DNA of 64,000 bases from contig NZ_JANIBJ010000017.1 of NCBI RefSeq assembly GCF_024505185.1, positions 1-64,000 on the forward strand, in the 5' to 3' direction. The DNA is from Methylomonas subterranea (GTDB lineage Bacteria > Pseudomonadota > Gammaproteobacteria > Methylococcales > Methylomonadaceae). The notes under the pieces were generated by a model. That model had not been told where the DNA came from and did not search any database. It was given only the letters and a program-made list of their open reading frames with translations. Shown one piece after another: positions 34,805 to 45,486 of this stretch (positions are counted from its first letter, which is position 1; the number at the start of each line of letters is the position of its first letter). The translations under genes and the position numbers were made by a program.

Positions 34805-37800
34805 ATGCCATTTCGCTTAGATCCGGAACAACGCTTTTCCCGCATGGCCGCGCACATGCCGGGCTTCGTGTTTACCTTCAAGGTGTCGCCGGACGGCCGT
34901 TTCAGTTTCCCCTATGCCAGTGGAGGCATCCGAAACATTTACGGTTTGCAGCCGGAACAAGTAGCCGAAGACATGGCGCCCTTGCATGCCATGGCGCACC
35001 CGGACGATCGCGAGCTGATCGAGGCCGCGCTGGCCGGCGCGGTAAAGGATAGAGGCTTGTTTCACCTCGAATTCCGCATCGTTCACCCCGAAAAAGGCAT
35101 ACGCTGGCTGGAAGCCAAGTCCGCGCCGGAACCGGAACCCGAGCCGGATGGCAGTATTGTATGGCACGGCCTGATGCTGGACATCACCGAGCGCAAGCAG
35201 ACCCAGCAGCGCCTGGAATTGCTGGAGCGCGCCATAGACCTGTCGTCCGACGCCATCTTCCTGCTGAGCGAGGATTTTCGCTTCCGCTATGTCAGCGCGG
35301 CCGCTTGCCGCTCGCTCGGCTATAGTCGCGAACAACTGCTGGGCATGACCCCGCTCGATATCGACCCGCGGGCCACGCCCGAATTGTTGCGGGAGATACA
35401 GTCCGCGCCACTGAATCAATCGATCATGTTCGAAACCATGCACCTCGGCAGCGACGGGCACATATTTCCGGTCGAAATCAATGCCACCCACTTCAAAGAC
35501 AACGGCAAGCTCTTCGGTCTGAGCGTGGTGCGCGACATCAGCGAGCGCAAACGCATCGAGCAAGTCTTGCAATCCAGCAGGGTCGCGCTGGAGGAAGCCC
35601 AGCGCATCGGCCATATCGGCAGCTGGGACGTGGACATCGTCAACGATGTGTTGACCTGGTCGGACGAGACCTTTCGCATCTGGGAAATCGACAAGACCAA
35701 ATTCGCGGCTACCTTCGAGGCCTTTGTCGACACGGTGCATCCCGAGGACAGGCAGCACGTGGTTCGGGTCTATAACGCATCGATCGCCGACGGTAGCGGT
35801 TATGAGGTCGAGCATCGCCTGCTGTTTCCGGACGGCCGTGTCAAATACATACTCGAACGCGGCCAGCCCTATTACGATGCCGACGGCAAACCATTGCGCT
35901 TTATCGGCACATCGCTGGATATTACCGAGCGCAAACATCTGGAGAACACGCTGCAATTCATCGCCCAGCGCGGTTGGCAGGCCGATGGCGAATCCTTCCT
36001 GATTGCGCTGGCGCGCTATCTGGGACGTACACTAACGATGGATTATGTGATCATCGACCGGCTGATACCGCGCACGTCGACAGCCGAAGCGGTGGCGTTC
36101 TATGCCAAGGGCGAAGTGCTGCCCAATGTGCAATACCACCTTGCGGGTACGCCTTGCGCCAATGTCATGGAAGGCTCAATGTGCTGCTACGCGGAGCGGG
36201 TGCGGCAATTGTTTCCCGAAGATACCTTGTTACGGGAAATGGGCGTCGAAAGTTATGCCGGACTGCCGCTGCTGGATTCCTCCGGACGGGTGGTCGGCCT
36301 GATTGCCGTGATGGACGGCAAGCCGATGCACGACGTCGCCGAGGTGACCTCGCTGCTACAACTGGTGGCGACCCGCGCGGCGGCCGAACTGGAACGCGAA
36401 CAGTCCGAACGCCTGCTGCAAGAATCGCGGCAATTCCTGGACCGGGTGATCGAGACCATTGCCGACCCGGTGTTCGTTAAGGACAGCGAGCATCGCTGGG
36501 TCAGGTTGAATCAAGCCTTTTGCGATTTTATCGGTCAACCGATGGAAGCCCTGCTGGGCAAATACGATTACGATTTTTTTTTCCGCGCGCGAGGTCGCTA
36601 TATTCCGCGCCAAGGACGAAGCCCTGTTCGCCAGCGGCGAAGAGGATGTCAGCGAAGAGACATATACCGACCTTGATGGCAACTGCCATAACATCATCGT
36701 CAAGAAAACCCGCTGCAGCGATCAGCGCGGACAACGGTTTCTGGTGGGTACCATCCTGGACATTACCGAGCGCAAGCGACGCGAGCAAGAACTGGCCCGC
36801 CTGCACTATGCCATCGACCACGTCGAGGAAGCGGTTTACCTAATCGACGAACAGGCCCGCATCCATTACGTCAATGCGCATGCCTGTCAGAGTTTGGGTT
36901 ACAGCCGGAATGAACTGTTGGGCTTGAGCGTCCCGGATATCGACCCCGACTATCAGCATGCGGTGTGGCCCGCGCATTGGCGCGACCTGCAAACTCACGG
37001 CTCGCTGACTTTCGAAACCCGCCACCAGACCAAGGACGGGCGGATTTTCCCGGTCGAGGTGGTTGCCAATTATATTGAATCCGACGGCCAGGGCTACAAC
37101 ATGGCCATGATACGCAATATCAGCCAACGCAAGCAGATGGAATCGGCGCTGGCCGAGCGGGAACAGGAATTCCGCACGCTGATCGAAAACCTGCCGACCT
37201 ATGTCTTGCGACTGAATCGCGGCTTGCGCCACACTTACGTGAATCCGGCTTTCGTGGCCGCCGTTGGCCTGCCGGAAGAGCGGATTCTGGGCGCGCATGT
37301 CAGCGCATTCTGGCGCGCCACCAATGTGACTATTGATGCCTACATCAGCTTGCTGAAGCGGGTGCTGGCATCCGGCGCGCGGGAGGATATCTCGCTGGAA
37401 TGGCGTAACGACCATGGCGCCCTGTACAGCCATCTGGTGCGGGTTTCGCCGGAATACAGCAGCGGCGGAGAAGTCCGGGGTTTGCTGGTTTTGGGGTTCG
37501 ATATGACCAAGCATAGACGGGAGCAATTGCTGGATGTCGAACGTCGCCGGGTATTCGAGCGCATGGCGCAGGGCGGCGACCTGGGCGAAATACTGACGCA
37601 AATTGCCCTGTACGTCGAATCCGCCAGCCCCGGTTGCCAATGCCGCATCTTGTTATTGGATGCTGGCGGCAAACGTTTGATCGATGGGGTAGCACCGTCG
37701 TTTTCCGTCCCCTGCCCAGGGCAGAATCAAGGCCTGGCCGTGGACGACGAAAACAGCGGCTGCAGCGTTGCTTTCTGTCGCGCCGAACCCTTGATCATAA

Positions 37801-39317
37801 AAGATATGCGGCTCGCCTCCCAATCCGAGCATTGCCGCTCGTTTGCCCGCCAATCCGGCATGATTTCCAGTTGGTCCGATCCGATCATCGGCTCTGCCGG
37901 CCAACAGCTGGGCGTCGTCACCCTTTACCGCGACCAGCCCGGCGAACCGGACGAACAAGACATGGGCAGACTGCGCTACGCCAGCCATTTGAGCGCCATC
38001 GCCATCGAACGCAAGCGCATCGAAGAGCAGATGCAACACCAAGCCAGCTACGATACCTTGACCGGATTGCCCAACCGGCGCATGTTTCGCGACCGCTTGC
38101 ACGAAGAAATCGCCAAGGCCGAGCGCGGCGGAGAAAGTCTGGCCCTGCTGTTTATCGACCTCGACCGCTTCAAGGAAGTCAACGACACCATGGGTCACGA
38201 AATCGGCGACCTGCTATTGGTGGAAGCCGCTCAACGCATACGTTCAGGCATTCGCGAAACCGATACCGTGGCCAGACTGGGCGGCGACGAATTCATCGTC
38301 ATTCTGCCCAGGGTGGACGACATGTCGAACCTGGGCAGAATCGCCCAAAACATCGTCAATGCCATGACCAAGCCCTTCTGTCTGGATGGGCATACCGTGT
38401 ATGTTTCCACCAGCATAGGCATTGCCGCCTATCCTTTCGATACCGACAGCGCCGACGGTTTGGTCGGCTGTGCCGATCAAGCCATGTATGCCGCCAAGGA
38501 ACAGGGGCGCAACGGTTTTAGCTTTTTCACGCCCGCCATGCAACAGCAGGCGCATACCCGTTTATTGCTCGCCAACGACTTGCGCGATGCGCTGGCCAAG
38601 GAGCAATTGCAAGTCCACTATCAACCCATAGTCGATGTGGCCGGCGGAGCCATTGTCAAGGCCGAAGCCCTGTTGCGCTGGCGTCACCCCCGGCGCGGCA
38701 TGGTGCCTCCCGACCAATTCATTTCCATTGCCGAAGAAAACGGCCTGATCCACGACATCGGCGACTGGGTGTTCCGCCAAGCGGTGCAAACCGCCAAGCG
38801 CTGGAACGCCGACGGACGCTTGGCGCGGCAAATCAGTGTCAATCTGTCGCCGCGCCAATTCATCAAGGGCGATTTTTATATCTCCTGGCTGGCCTATCTG
38901 GAGCACAACGGCGTCCCCCCCGAACATATCGTCATCGAAATCACCGAAGGCCTGCTGCTGGATGACCGCCCCGACATTCTGCAAATCATCAATCGTCTCG
39001 GAGACGCCGGCATACAGGTTTCCTTGGACGATTTCGGCACCGGCTATTCGGCGATGGCTTACCTGAAGAAATTCCCCATCGACTATCTGAAGATAGACCG
39101 TTCGTTTGTGCGCGATCTGGAAAGCGACCCCAACGACCGCGCCATCGCCGAAGCCATCGTGGTGATGGCGCACAAACTGGGATTGAAAACCATCGCCGAA
39201 GGGGTGGAAACAGAGGGTCAGCGCGATCTGCTGGCTGCGGTGGGCTGCGAATTCGTGCAGGGCTACCTATATGCCAAACCCATGCCGGAGGCGGAGTTTC
39301 TGGCTTTTGCCCGCTAG
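34805..39317 (+). pseudogene. PAS/GAF-GGDEF-EAL c-di-GMP enzyme, frameshifted at a T9 tract
   Basis: Two open frames (34805-36676 and, in the next frame, to 39317) form one gene. A fourth PAS domain starts before and ends after the break. Removing one T from the nine at 36574-36582 restores YDYDFFSAREVAIFRAKDEA and a single 1503-residue protein. Domains: PAS x3 (about 10-385), GAF (about 400-545), PAS (about 555-655), two more PAS, a second GAF, GGDEF and EAL. The GGDEF motif (RLGGDEF) and the upstream I-site RETD are intact, and so are [23 protein letters not shown] and AEGVET, so the full-length form could both make and break c-di-GMP. As written, translation gives only the N-terminal sensory part, ending at 36676. 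It could be phase variation, slippage or a sequencing error. Confidence 0.85.
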
Positions 39318-39325
39318 AGGACTCT

Positions 39326-39359
39326 TGCCGACTATGCCCATTGCCGGGCATAGTCGGCA
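39326..39359. terminator. Bidirectional hairpin between the GGDEF-EAL gene and nspC
   Basis: A perfect 14-bp stem TGCCGACTATGCCC/GGGCATAGTCGGCA (39326-39339, 39346-39359) with a 6-nt loop lies between convergent genes and overlaps the 3' end of nspC. Neither side has a strong T run, so strength is uncertain. Confidence 0.6.
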
Positions 39360-40462
39360 TAGCCATCCCGCTTGATCGCTTCGTACCGATCGCCTCGGCA
39401 AACATACACCGCAGGCAAGGCGTAGCCGTTGAATCGCTGCGCCTTGATCAGGCTGTAGGCGCCGACATCGGCAAACAGCAACCTGTCGCCGACGGTCGGA
39501 ATCTTAGCGAAGCGATACCGGCCGAAAACGTCGCCGGCCAGACAGGTCGAGCCGGCCAGAATGGCGCTATGTCCGCCTTGCGGATCTTCATCCAGCAGCT
39601 GCGGCCGGCGCTGGTATTCGAAAATTTCCGGGTGATGATTGACCGAGCTATCCAATACCAACACGGTTTCACCGTCGCTATCGAAACGGTCCAGCACGCT
39701 GGTCAGCAAATAACCGGCGTTTCCCACCAATGCCTTGCCGGGCTCCAGGTATACCTGTTCGGCGACATGAGTTTGCAAATATCGTACGGCTTCAATAACG
39801 GGCGTAAGGTCGGCAATGCGGTGATACAAATAACCGCCGCCCAGATTCAGCCATTTCAAGCCGGTTTGCCGGCTTAAAAACGGTTTTAATTTTGAAATAA
39901 CGGCTTGCAGCGGCTGAAAATCTGTCCGGCCGAACACGGTATGCAGGTGCAAGCCTTCAATGCCTTCCGGCAAGGCTTGCCCGAGCAAGCCGACATCCAC
40001 GCCCAGTTTCGAATGCGGGCCGCAAGGGTCGTATCGCCGGTCATCGGCGAAGGATAGCTTGGGATTGACCCGCAAACCCGCCGAATAACGGTCGGTCGAT
40101 GAATGCAAACGCTGATATTGCGAGAGGGAATTGAAACCGATGTGACTGCATAGCGCGGACAGTTCGGCAAATTCGTCCGCTCTCAGACCCGGCGTGGTCA
40201 CATGCAGGCTGCCCCGACCGCCCGAAACCGCGCTAGCCAAACGGGCTTCAAACAATGAACTGACCGAAAAGCCGTCCAGCTTGTCGCTAAGGTCGCTCAG
40301 CAAGGCCGCCAACGGCAGCGCCTTCATGGAATATAAAATCCGGCAACCGCTGGCTTGCCTGATGTGATGCAAGGGGCGCAGATTGGCATGCACTTGCGAC
40401 ATATCCAGCACGAAGGCCGGGCTGTGTTCAAGCCGGCGCTTCAACTCATCGACCGCTATCAT
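39332..40462 (-). CDS. nspC: Carboxynorspermidine/carboxyspermidine decarboxylase
   Basis: A 376-residue fold-III PLP decarboxylase of the NspC family. ILYSMKALPLAALL places the PLP lysine at Lys47. The active-site region STCLAGDVFGRYRF, NLGGGYLYHRIADLTPVIEA and LEPGKALVGNAGYL are family features. The reaction is decarboxylation of carboxy(nor)spermidine in the alternative polyamine pathway. The partner dehydrogenase is not in this window. The start overlaps the fau stop by 4 bp, so it is the last gene of the long minus-strand operon. Confidence 0.9.
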   Translation of the reverse strand: MIAVDELKRRLEHSPAFVLDMSQVHANLRPLHHIRQASGCRILYSMKALPLAALLSDLSDKLDGFSVSSLFEARLASAVSGGRGSLHVTTPGLRADEFAELSALCSHIGFNSLSQYQRLHSSTDRYSAGLRVNPKLSFADDRRYDPCGPHSKLGVDVGLLGQALPEGIEGLHLHTVFGRTDFQPLQAVISKLKPFLSRQTGLKWLNLGGGYLYHRIADLTPVIEAVRYLQTHVAEQVYLEPGKALVGNAGYLLTSVLDRFDSDGETVLVLDSSVNHHPEIFEYQRRPQLLDEDPQGGHSAILAGSTCLAGDVFGRYRFAKIPTVGDRLLFADVGAYSLIKAQRFNGYALPAVYVCRGDRYEAIKRDGYADYARQWA

Positions 40463-41055
40463 GGCAGCCGCCGCTTGCCGGAAAACAGGTTCGATTCCGT
40501 CACCACCAGATTCATGTAGACGTCGTGGCTTTGCATTTCGACGGCGGGCAATATTTGCGACGCATAACAGACGCCGGCCAACACCGCGTCCGCCCTCACC
40601 TCGGACAACAACCTGTCGTAATAACCGGCGCCGTTGCCCAGGCGCCCACCCATGCTGTCAAAGGCCACGCCCGGTACGACGACCGCATCCAGTTCCGCCG
40701 GCTTGATGCATTTATCCGCTTCCCGCCAGCGAGCCTTGGGCGGTTCCAGGATATTCCACATACCGGGCCGCAATTCGTCGAGTGCCCGCAAATGCCACAA
40801 GCCCAGGCATTTGTTGCCCAGCGCGTCGACGGTGCAATACGGCACCGCGATACGTTTGCCGCCGGCCAGTTGTGCCGCTACGGCCGGCAAGGTGCGCACC
40901 TCCGAACGGCAATGCAGATACCAGAGTATGGTGTCGGCATCGGCATACCAAGCTTGCGAAATGACAGTGCGGCAAATTTCGGCGCTGACGGCGTCTTTAT
41001 CGGCTTGCGCATCCCGCGCGGCATGGGCTAGGCGGCGTTGCCGTGGTTTATCCAT
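40459..41055 (-). CDS. 5-formyltetrahydrofolate cyclo-ligase family protein
   Basis: A 198-residue protein. The C-terminal GRLGNGAGYYDRLL is the G-x-G-x-GYYDR signature of the family, and VVVPGVAFDSMGG precedes it. The N-terminus (QRRLAHAARDAQADKDAVS) carries the usual basic, ATP-binding side. It converts 5-formyl-THF to methenyl-THF using ATP. It lies between miaA and nspC, with overlaps at both ends (8 bp and 4 bp). Confidence 0.9.
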   Translation of the reverse strand: MDKPRQRRLAHAARDAQADKDAVSAEICRTVISQAWYADADTILWYLHCRSEVRTLPAVAAQLAGGKRIAVPYCTVDALGNKCLGLWHLRALDELRPGMWNILEPPKARWREADKCIKPAELDAVVVPGVAFDSMGGRLGNGAGYYDRLLSEVRADAVLAGVCYASQILPAVEMQSHDVYMNLVVTESNLFSGKRRLP

Positions 41056-41983
41056 GCCGGCGAAAATAATCCAGGGCCTTGGTCAGTAAATCCGCCGCAT
41101 CGCTATGCAGATGCAGGGCGTTTTCTTCCTTGCGCAACCAGGTGAATTGACGCTTGGCCAGTTGGCGGGTGGCGATGACGGCTTTTTCCCGCATGGTCTC
41201 GAAGTCGTATTCGCCGTTCAAATACGACCAGGCCTGCCTGTAGCCAACGCAACGGATAGCCGGCAAGCCCTCGTGCAGATCGCTGCGCGCCCGCAAGGCC
41301 CGGACTTCATCCAGAAAGCCTTGCTCCAGCATGGCGTCGAAACGCGCAGCGATGTTGGCGTGCAAGGCATGCCTATGTTGCGGGGCGACAATCAGTTTTT
41401 GGTAAGCAAACGGCTGCTCGCTTTGCGGGTCGGCGCCGAAAAAATACGATAATGGCCGACCGCTGATTTCAAAGACTTCCAGGGCCCGCTGTATGCGCTG
41501 CGGATCGTTGACGTGTATGCGGGCGGCGGCTTGCGGATCGATTTGCGCCAGACGGGCATGCAGCGCCTCCTTGCCCAGTTCCAATAAATCCCTATCCAGC
41601 CGTTGCCTGATGTCGTGATCGGCTTCCGGCAGATCGGCCAAGCCCTGGGTCAGGGCGTTGAAATACAACATGGTGCCGCCGACCAGCAAGGGCAACTTGC
41701 CGCGCCGGGTAATCTCTTCCATCAATTGCAGCGCGCGGCTCCGAAACTGGCCGGTGGAAAAAGACTCGCGGGGGTCGAGTATGTCGATCAAATGGTGCGG
41801 AACGCCGCCGCGTTCCGCCAAGGTCGGCTTGGCGGTGCCGATATCCATGTCCCTGTAAACCAGGGCGGAATCGACGCTGATGATTTCCGCGTTCAAGGCT
41901 TGAGCCATTGCCACCGACAGCGTTGTTTTGCCGGACGCGGTCGGCCCCATCAGTAAAATGGCAGTAGGTTTGTCGGTGTTCAT
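41048..41983 (-). CDS. miaA: tRNA dimethylallyltransferase
   Basis: A 311-residue enzyme. The P-loop is GPTASGKTTL (about 13-22). DSALVYRDMDIGTAKPTLAE and HHLIDILDPRESFSTGQFRS follow, and QFTWLRKEE closes the C-terminal tRNA-binding region. It transfers the isopentenyl group to A37 of tRNAs reading UNN codons. It starts on the base after the mutL stop. The usual downstream gamma-proteobacterial gene hfq is absent here. Confidence 0.95.
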   Translation of the reverse strand: MNTDKPTAILLMGPTASGKTTLSVAMAQALNAEIISVDSALVYRDMDIGTAKPTLAERGGVPHHLIDILDPRESFSTGQFRSRALQLMEEITRRGKLPLLVGGTMLYFNALTQGLADLPEADHDIRQRLDRDLLELGKEALHARLAQIDPQAAARIHVNDPQRIQRALEVFEISGRPLSYFFGADPQSEQPFAYQKLIVAPQHRHALHANIAARFDAMLEQGFLDEVRALRARSDLHEGLPAIRCVGYRQAWSYLNGEYDFETMREKAVIATRQLAKRQFTWLRKEENALHLHSDAADLLTKALDYFRRHG

Positions 41984-43909
41984 TTACTGCCCGCGCATGA
42001 AAAACTTGTCCAGATCCTGGTGGCTAAGCGAAATCCAGGTCGGCCGGCCGTGATTGCATTGGCCGATGCGTTCGGTCTGTTCCATATCGCGCAACAAGGC
42101 ATTCATTTCCTCGATGCTGAGCTTGCGTCTGGCCCGTACCGAACCGTGACAGGCCATGGTGGCTAAAATGCTGTTGATGGCTTGTTCGGCTTTTCGACTA
42201 CACCCGTTGGTCAGCATGTCGGCCAGGATGTCGCGCACTAATCCATCGACATCGGTCTTGGCCAGCAAGGCTGGGGTCGAGCGCAATACAACCGTTTCAG
42301 GGCCGGACCGGTTGAGTTCAAATCCCAAGCCAAGAAAAAACTCGTGTTCCCGCTCCGCCAGATCCGCTTCGGCCGCCGTTACCCGCAGCTTGATCGGCAA
42401 CAGCAAGGGTTGCGAGACGATGGCGCGATTATGGTAATGCTGTTTCAAGCGTTCGTAAGTAACCCTCTCGTGCGCGGCGTGGGCATCGACCAGGATAATG
42501 CCGCCGGCGGTTTCGGCCAGAATATAAATGTTGTGGATGTGGGCCAAGGCAAAACCCAGCGGCGGCATGGCTTGCCCGGCCGGCGCGGCTTCGGCTTGCG
42601 GATTCAGTTTGGCATAGGCCTTGATTTGCTCGGCAACCGCCCCCGTCAAATTCGTTTCCCTTGCGCCCCTGCCGCCCGCGGCCGCGGAATACGACGTGGA
42701 TTGTTGCGGCTTGTAGACGTGCCCGCCCATATCCGCGGCATCGAGTTCATTGGCGGCGGACGGTTGCGCTGCGCAAGGCGCGGCCGCATAGGCCAAACTC
42801 AAGGGTAAGTCAATTTGCTGACTCGGGGTCGGACGCGGCTCCGCAACAAAGCTTGGCCCGGCGACCGGCTGGGTTTGGACTTGTATTGGCCGCGCGGGAG
42901 CTTGTCCCGGCCGTTGTTCGGCCAGACTGCGATGCAAGGCCTGAAACAGGAAATCGTGCACCATGCGTCCTTCGCGAAAGCGCACCTCCAGTTTGGTGGG
43001 ATGGGCATTCACATCCACCAAGGCCGGGTCCAGTTCCAAATACAGCACGAACACCGGATGACGACCGTGATACAGCACATCCTGATAGGCCTGTTTCACT
43101 GCGTGCGCCACCAGTCTGTCCTTGATCAGGCGACCGTTGACGTAGAAAAACTGCATATCCTGCTGGCCGCGCGAGAAGGTCGGCAAGCCCACCCAGCCAT
43201 GCAACCGCAGGCCGGAGGCGGCATAGTCGATTTTGACCGCATGGTCGACGAAGGCCGAACCGCAGATGGCGGCGATGCGCTTTTCCTGTTCGCCTTGGCT
43301 GGCGGCCGGTTTTAGGTTCAATACCTCGCGCTGGTTATGCCGTAATAAAAATCCCACGTCGAAGCGGCTCAGAGCCAGTTTCTGGATCAGGTTTTCGATA
43401 TGGCCGAATTCGGTTTTCTCGGCTTTCAAAAATTTTCGCCGGGCCGGAGTATTGTAGAACAGGTCCCGCACATCGACGGTGGTACCGGACGGGTGAGGGT
43501 CGGGCTGGGGATCGAAGTTTCTTTCGCTGCCGTCGGCGCTGACCGCCCAAGCGCAATCGGCGGCCTCGGTACGGGAAATCAGGGTCAAACGCGCCACCGA
43601 ACTGATACTGGGCAGGGCCTCGCCTCTAAAACCCATGCTGGACACTTGTTCAAGATCTTCCAGCGAAGCAATCTTGCTAGTGGCATGCCGCGATAGCGCC
43701 AAGGCCAAATCGTCTTTGTCGATGCCACAGCCGTTGTCGCGGATTTTGATCTGCTTGATGCCGCCCTGCTCCACATCGATATGAATCTGGCTGGCGCCGG
43801 CGTCAAAACAGTTCTCTACCAATTCCTTTACCACGGACGCCGGCCGCTCGACCACTTCGCCGGCGGCAATTTGATTGATCAGTTGAGTGGGTAAGGCGTG
43901 TATCCGCAT
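41984..43909 (-). CDS. mutL: DNA mismatch repair protein MutL with endonuclease motifs
   Basis: A 641-residue protein. The N-terminal GHKL ATPase shows ELVENCFDAGA, IRDNGCGIDKDDL and SSMGFRGEALPSISSVARLT. A proline/alanine-rich linker follows (about 330-430). The C-terminal domain has DAHAAHERVTYE (475-486), which fits the D(Q)HA(X)2E(X)4E endonuclease motif, plus ACHGSVRA and CNHGRPT. These motifs mark nicking MutL proteins and are missing from E. coli MutL, which relies on MutH. The gene sits between the amidase and miaA, the classical order. Confidence 0.95.
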   Translation of the reverse strand: MRIHALPTQLINQIAAGEVVERPASVVKELVENCFDAGASQIHIDVEQGGIKQIKIRDNGCGIDKDDLALALSRHATSKIASLEDLEQVSSMGFRGEALPSISSVARLTLISRTEAADCAWAVSADGSERNFDPQPDPHPSGTTVDVRDLFYNTPARRKFLKAEKTEFGHIENLIQKLALSRFDVGFLLRHNQREVLNLKPAASQGEQEKRIAAICGSAFVDHAVKIDYAASGLRLHGWVGLPTFSRGQQDMQFFYVNGRLIKDRLVAHAVKQAYQDVLYHGRHPVFVLYLELDPALVDVNAHPTKLEVRFREGRMVHDFLFQALHRSLAEQRPGQAPARPIQVQTQPVAGPSFVAEPRPTPSQQIDLPLSLAYAAAPCAAQPSAANELDAADMGGHVYKPQQSTSYSAAAGGRGARETNLTGAVAEQIKAYAKLNPQAEAAPAGQAMPPLGFALAHIHNIYILAETAGGIILVDAHAAHERVTYERLKQHYHNRAIVSQPLLLPIKLRVTAAEADLAEREHEFFLGLGFELNRSGPETVVLRSTPALLAKTDVDGLVRDILADMLTNGCSRKAEQAINSILATMACHGSVRARRKLSIEEMNALLRDMEQTERIGQCNHGRPTWISLSHQDLDKFFMRGQ

Positions 43910-43993
43910 CGGCCGAGCTCGCGAAAAAAGCGCGTATTCTAGCGGATCGCTTGGGCTCCGGGTGAATTGATTCAGCCCGGAGGAGCGCTGGAA

Positions 43994-45448
43994 TTAACTG
44001 CTGCGCGGAATCTGCAGCACTTGACCGGCCTTGAGGTTGCCGTCTTCCATGCCGTTGGCATGGCGCAACTCGCGCATGGAAACGCCATAGCGCTGAGCAA
44101 TGCCGGACAGCGTTTCGCCGGTGCTGATGACGTGTCGGGTATTTGCCGCGCTGACGGTGATCGCGCTGTCGGCCTCCACCGTGTTGGCTTTGACGACAAC
44201 GGGTTCGGATACCGTTTCACGGGCAGCGACGCGGGTAGCGGTTTTGCCGGATTTTTGCAGTTGCGCGAACAAGGTGTTGGCGGGCGCATACTGTTTAAAG
44301 TGCGCCACGATGCCGTTAAACACGGCTGAGGCCATTTTGTCCTGATAGGCGCGGCTGTTCAAACGTTGCTCTTCTTCCGGATTGGAAATGAAGGCGGTTT
44401 CCACCAAAATGGACGGAATAGGTGATCTCAACACCACGAAACCGGCTTTCTGCACATTTTTACGATGAAGGTGTCCGGCGGAATTCACGCTTTTCAAAAC
44501 CTTGCTACCCACATGCTGGCTGGCTTCCTTGGCGGCCTTATTGGATAAATCCATCAGCACCGACGCCAACACATCGTCATGGGCGTCGACCGTCGCGCCG
44601 CCAGCCCGGTCGGCGGCGTTCTCGCTATCGGCCAACGTTTGCGCCATCTGGCTGGAAGCCCCCTTGTTGGCCAGGGTATAAACGGAAGCGCCGTGCGCGC
44701 TGGGATCGTCAAAGGCATCGGCATGAATGGAAACGAATAAATCGGCCTTGGCATCGCGGGCGATTTTCACCCGGTCGTGCAATTTAACGAAATAATCGCC
44801 ATTGCGTATCATCACGGCCTTCATGCCGGGTTGTCTGTTGACCGAACTTTCCAGGCGCTTGGCAATCGCCAAAACCACGTCTTTCTCCTGGGTACCGTGG
44901 CCGCCTTGCGCGCCCACATCCTTGCCGCCGTGACCGGCGTCTATGGCAATAACGATATCCCGACCCTTGGCCCTGACGGGCTTGGCATTGACCGTCGAGA
45001 GGGTCTTGTCCCTGGCGACTTTGTTTTCCGGAATTTTTTTTGCCGGCCGAGCGGCGGCAACGCTGGCGGGCGCCGGGTTGGCGCTGGCCGAGAATTGCAG
45101 CTGCACGCTGCTACCGTTGCTGACCGCCACCGCCTTGGCGTCGGCGTTTAATTCCATCACCACCCGCAAATCGGATTTGTTACGGATGGCCGAACGCACT
45201 CCCACCACCAGCGGATGATCGGCGGGGGGCTGCGGCATGGCGGCGGAGGCGGCGGTATTTTCAAAATCCACCACCACGCGACTGGGATTGTTCAGCGTGA
45301 AATAGCGGTAATGCGGCGTAGCGTTCAATTCGAATACCACGCCGCCCGGTTGAAAGGTCAGAGCCGATAGCACATTTGCCGCCGCATGAGCGGGCAAGGT
45401 CGGCAAGAAAAAACCCATTATCCAGAAAAATATAACCATCTGTCTCAT
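43994..45448 (-). CDS. N-acetylmuramoyl-L-alanine amidase (AmiB/AmiC type) with LysM
   Basis: A 484-residue exported protein: signal peptide (MRQMVIFFWIMGFFLPTLPA), an AMIN domain (about 30-130), an Amidase_3 zinc domain (IDAGHGGKDVGAQG; FVSIHADAFDDPSAHG; VETAFISNPEE) and one C-terminal LysM (VISTGETLSGIAQRYGVSM). It cleaves the peptide stem from peptidoglycan during cell separation. ATG 45448 is preferred to TTG 45466 because it begins the signal peptide. It lies between tsaE and mutL. Confidence 0.92.
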   Translation of the reverse strand: MRQMVIFFWIMGFFLPTLPAHAAANVLSALTFQPGGVVFELNATPHYRYFTLNNPSRVVVDFENTAASAAMPQPPADHPLVVGVRSAIRNKSDLRVVMELNADAKAVAVSNGSSVQLQFSASANPAPASVAAARPAKKIPENKVARDKTLSTVNAKPVRAKGRDIVIAIDAGHGGKDVGAQGGHGTQEKDVVLAIAKRLESSVNRQPGMKAVMIRNGDYFVKLHDRVKIARDAKADLFVSIHADAFDDPSAHGASVYTLANKGASSQMAQTLADSENAADRAGGATVDAHDDVLASVLMDLSNKAAKEASQHVGSKVLKSVNSAGHLHRKNVQKAGFVVLRSPIPSILVETAFISNPEEEQRLNSRAYQDKMASAVFNGIVAHFKQYAPANTLFAQLQKSGKTATRVAARETVSEPVVVKANTVEADSAITVSAANTRHVISTGETLSGIAQRYGVSMRELRHANGMEDGNLKAGQVLQIPRSS

Positions 45449-45486
45449 AAGCAGCCGACCGTGCAAAAATTAAAAACGTTCTGAGA

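Noticed and set aside
34488-34811. A 107-residue minus-strand gene in the leader region
   Set aside because: No domain, no ribosome binding site, arginine-rich shadow-like composition.
36744-39317. A separate GGDEF-EAL gene starting at GTG 36744
   Set aside because: The start lies inside a PAS domain whose beginning is encoded upstream in another frame; one base change at the T9 tract explains both frames better.
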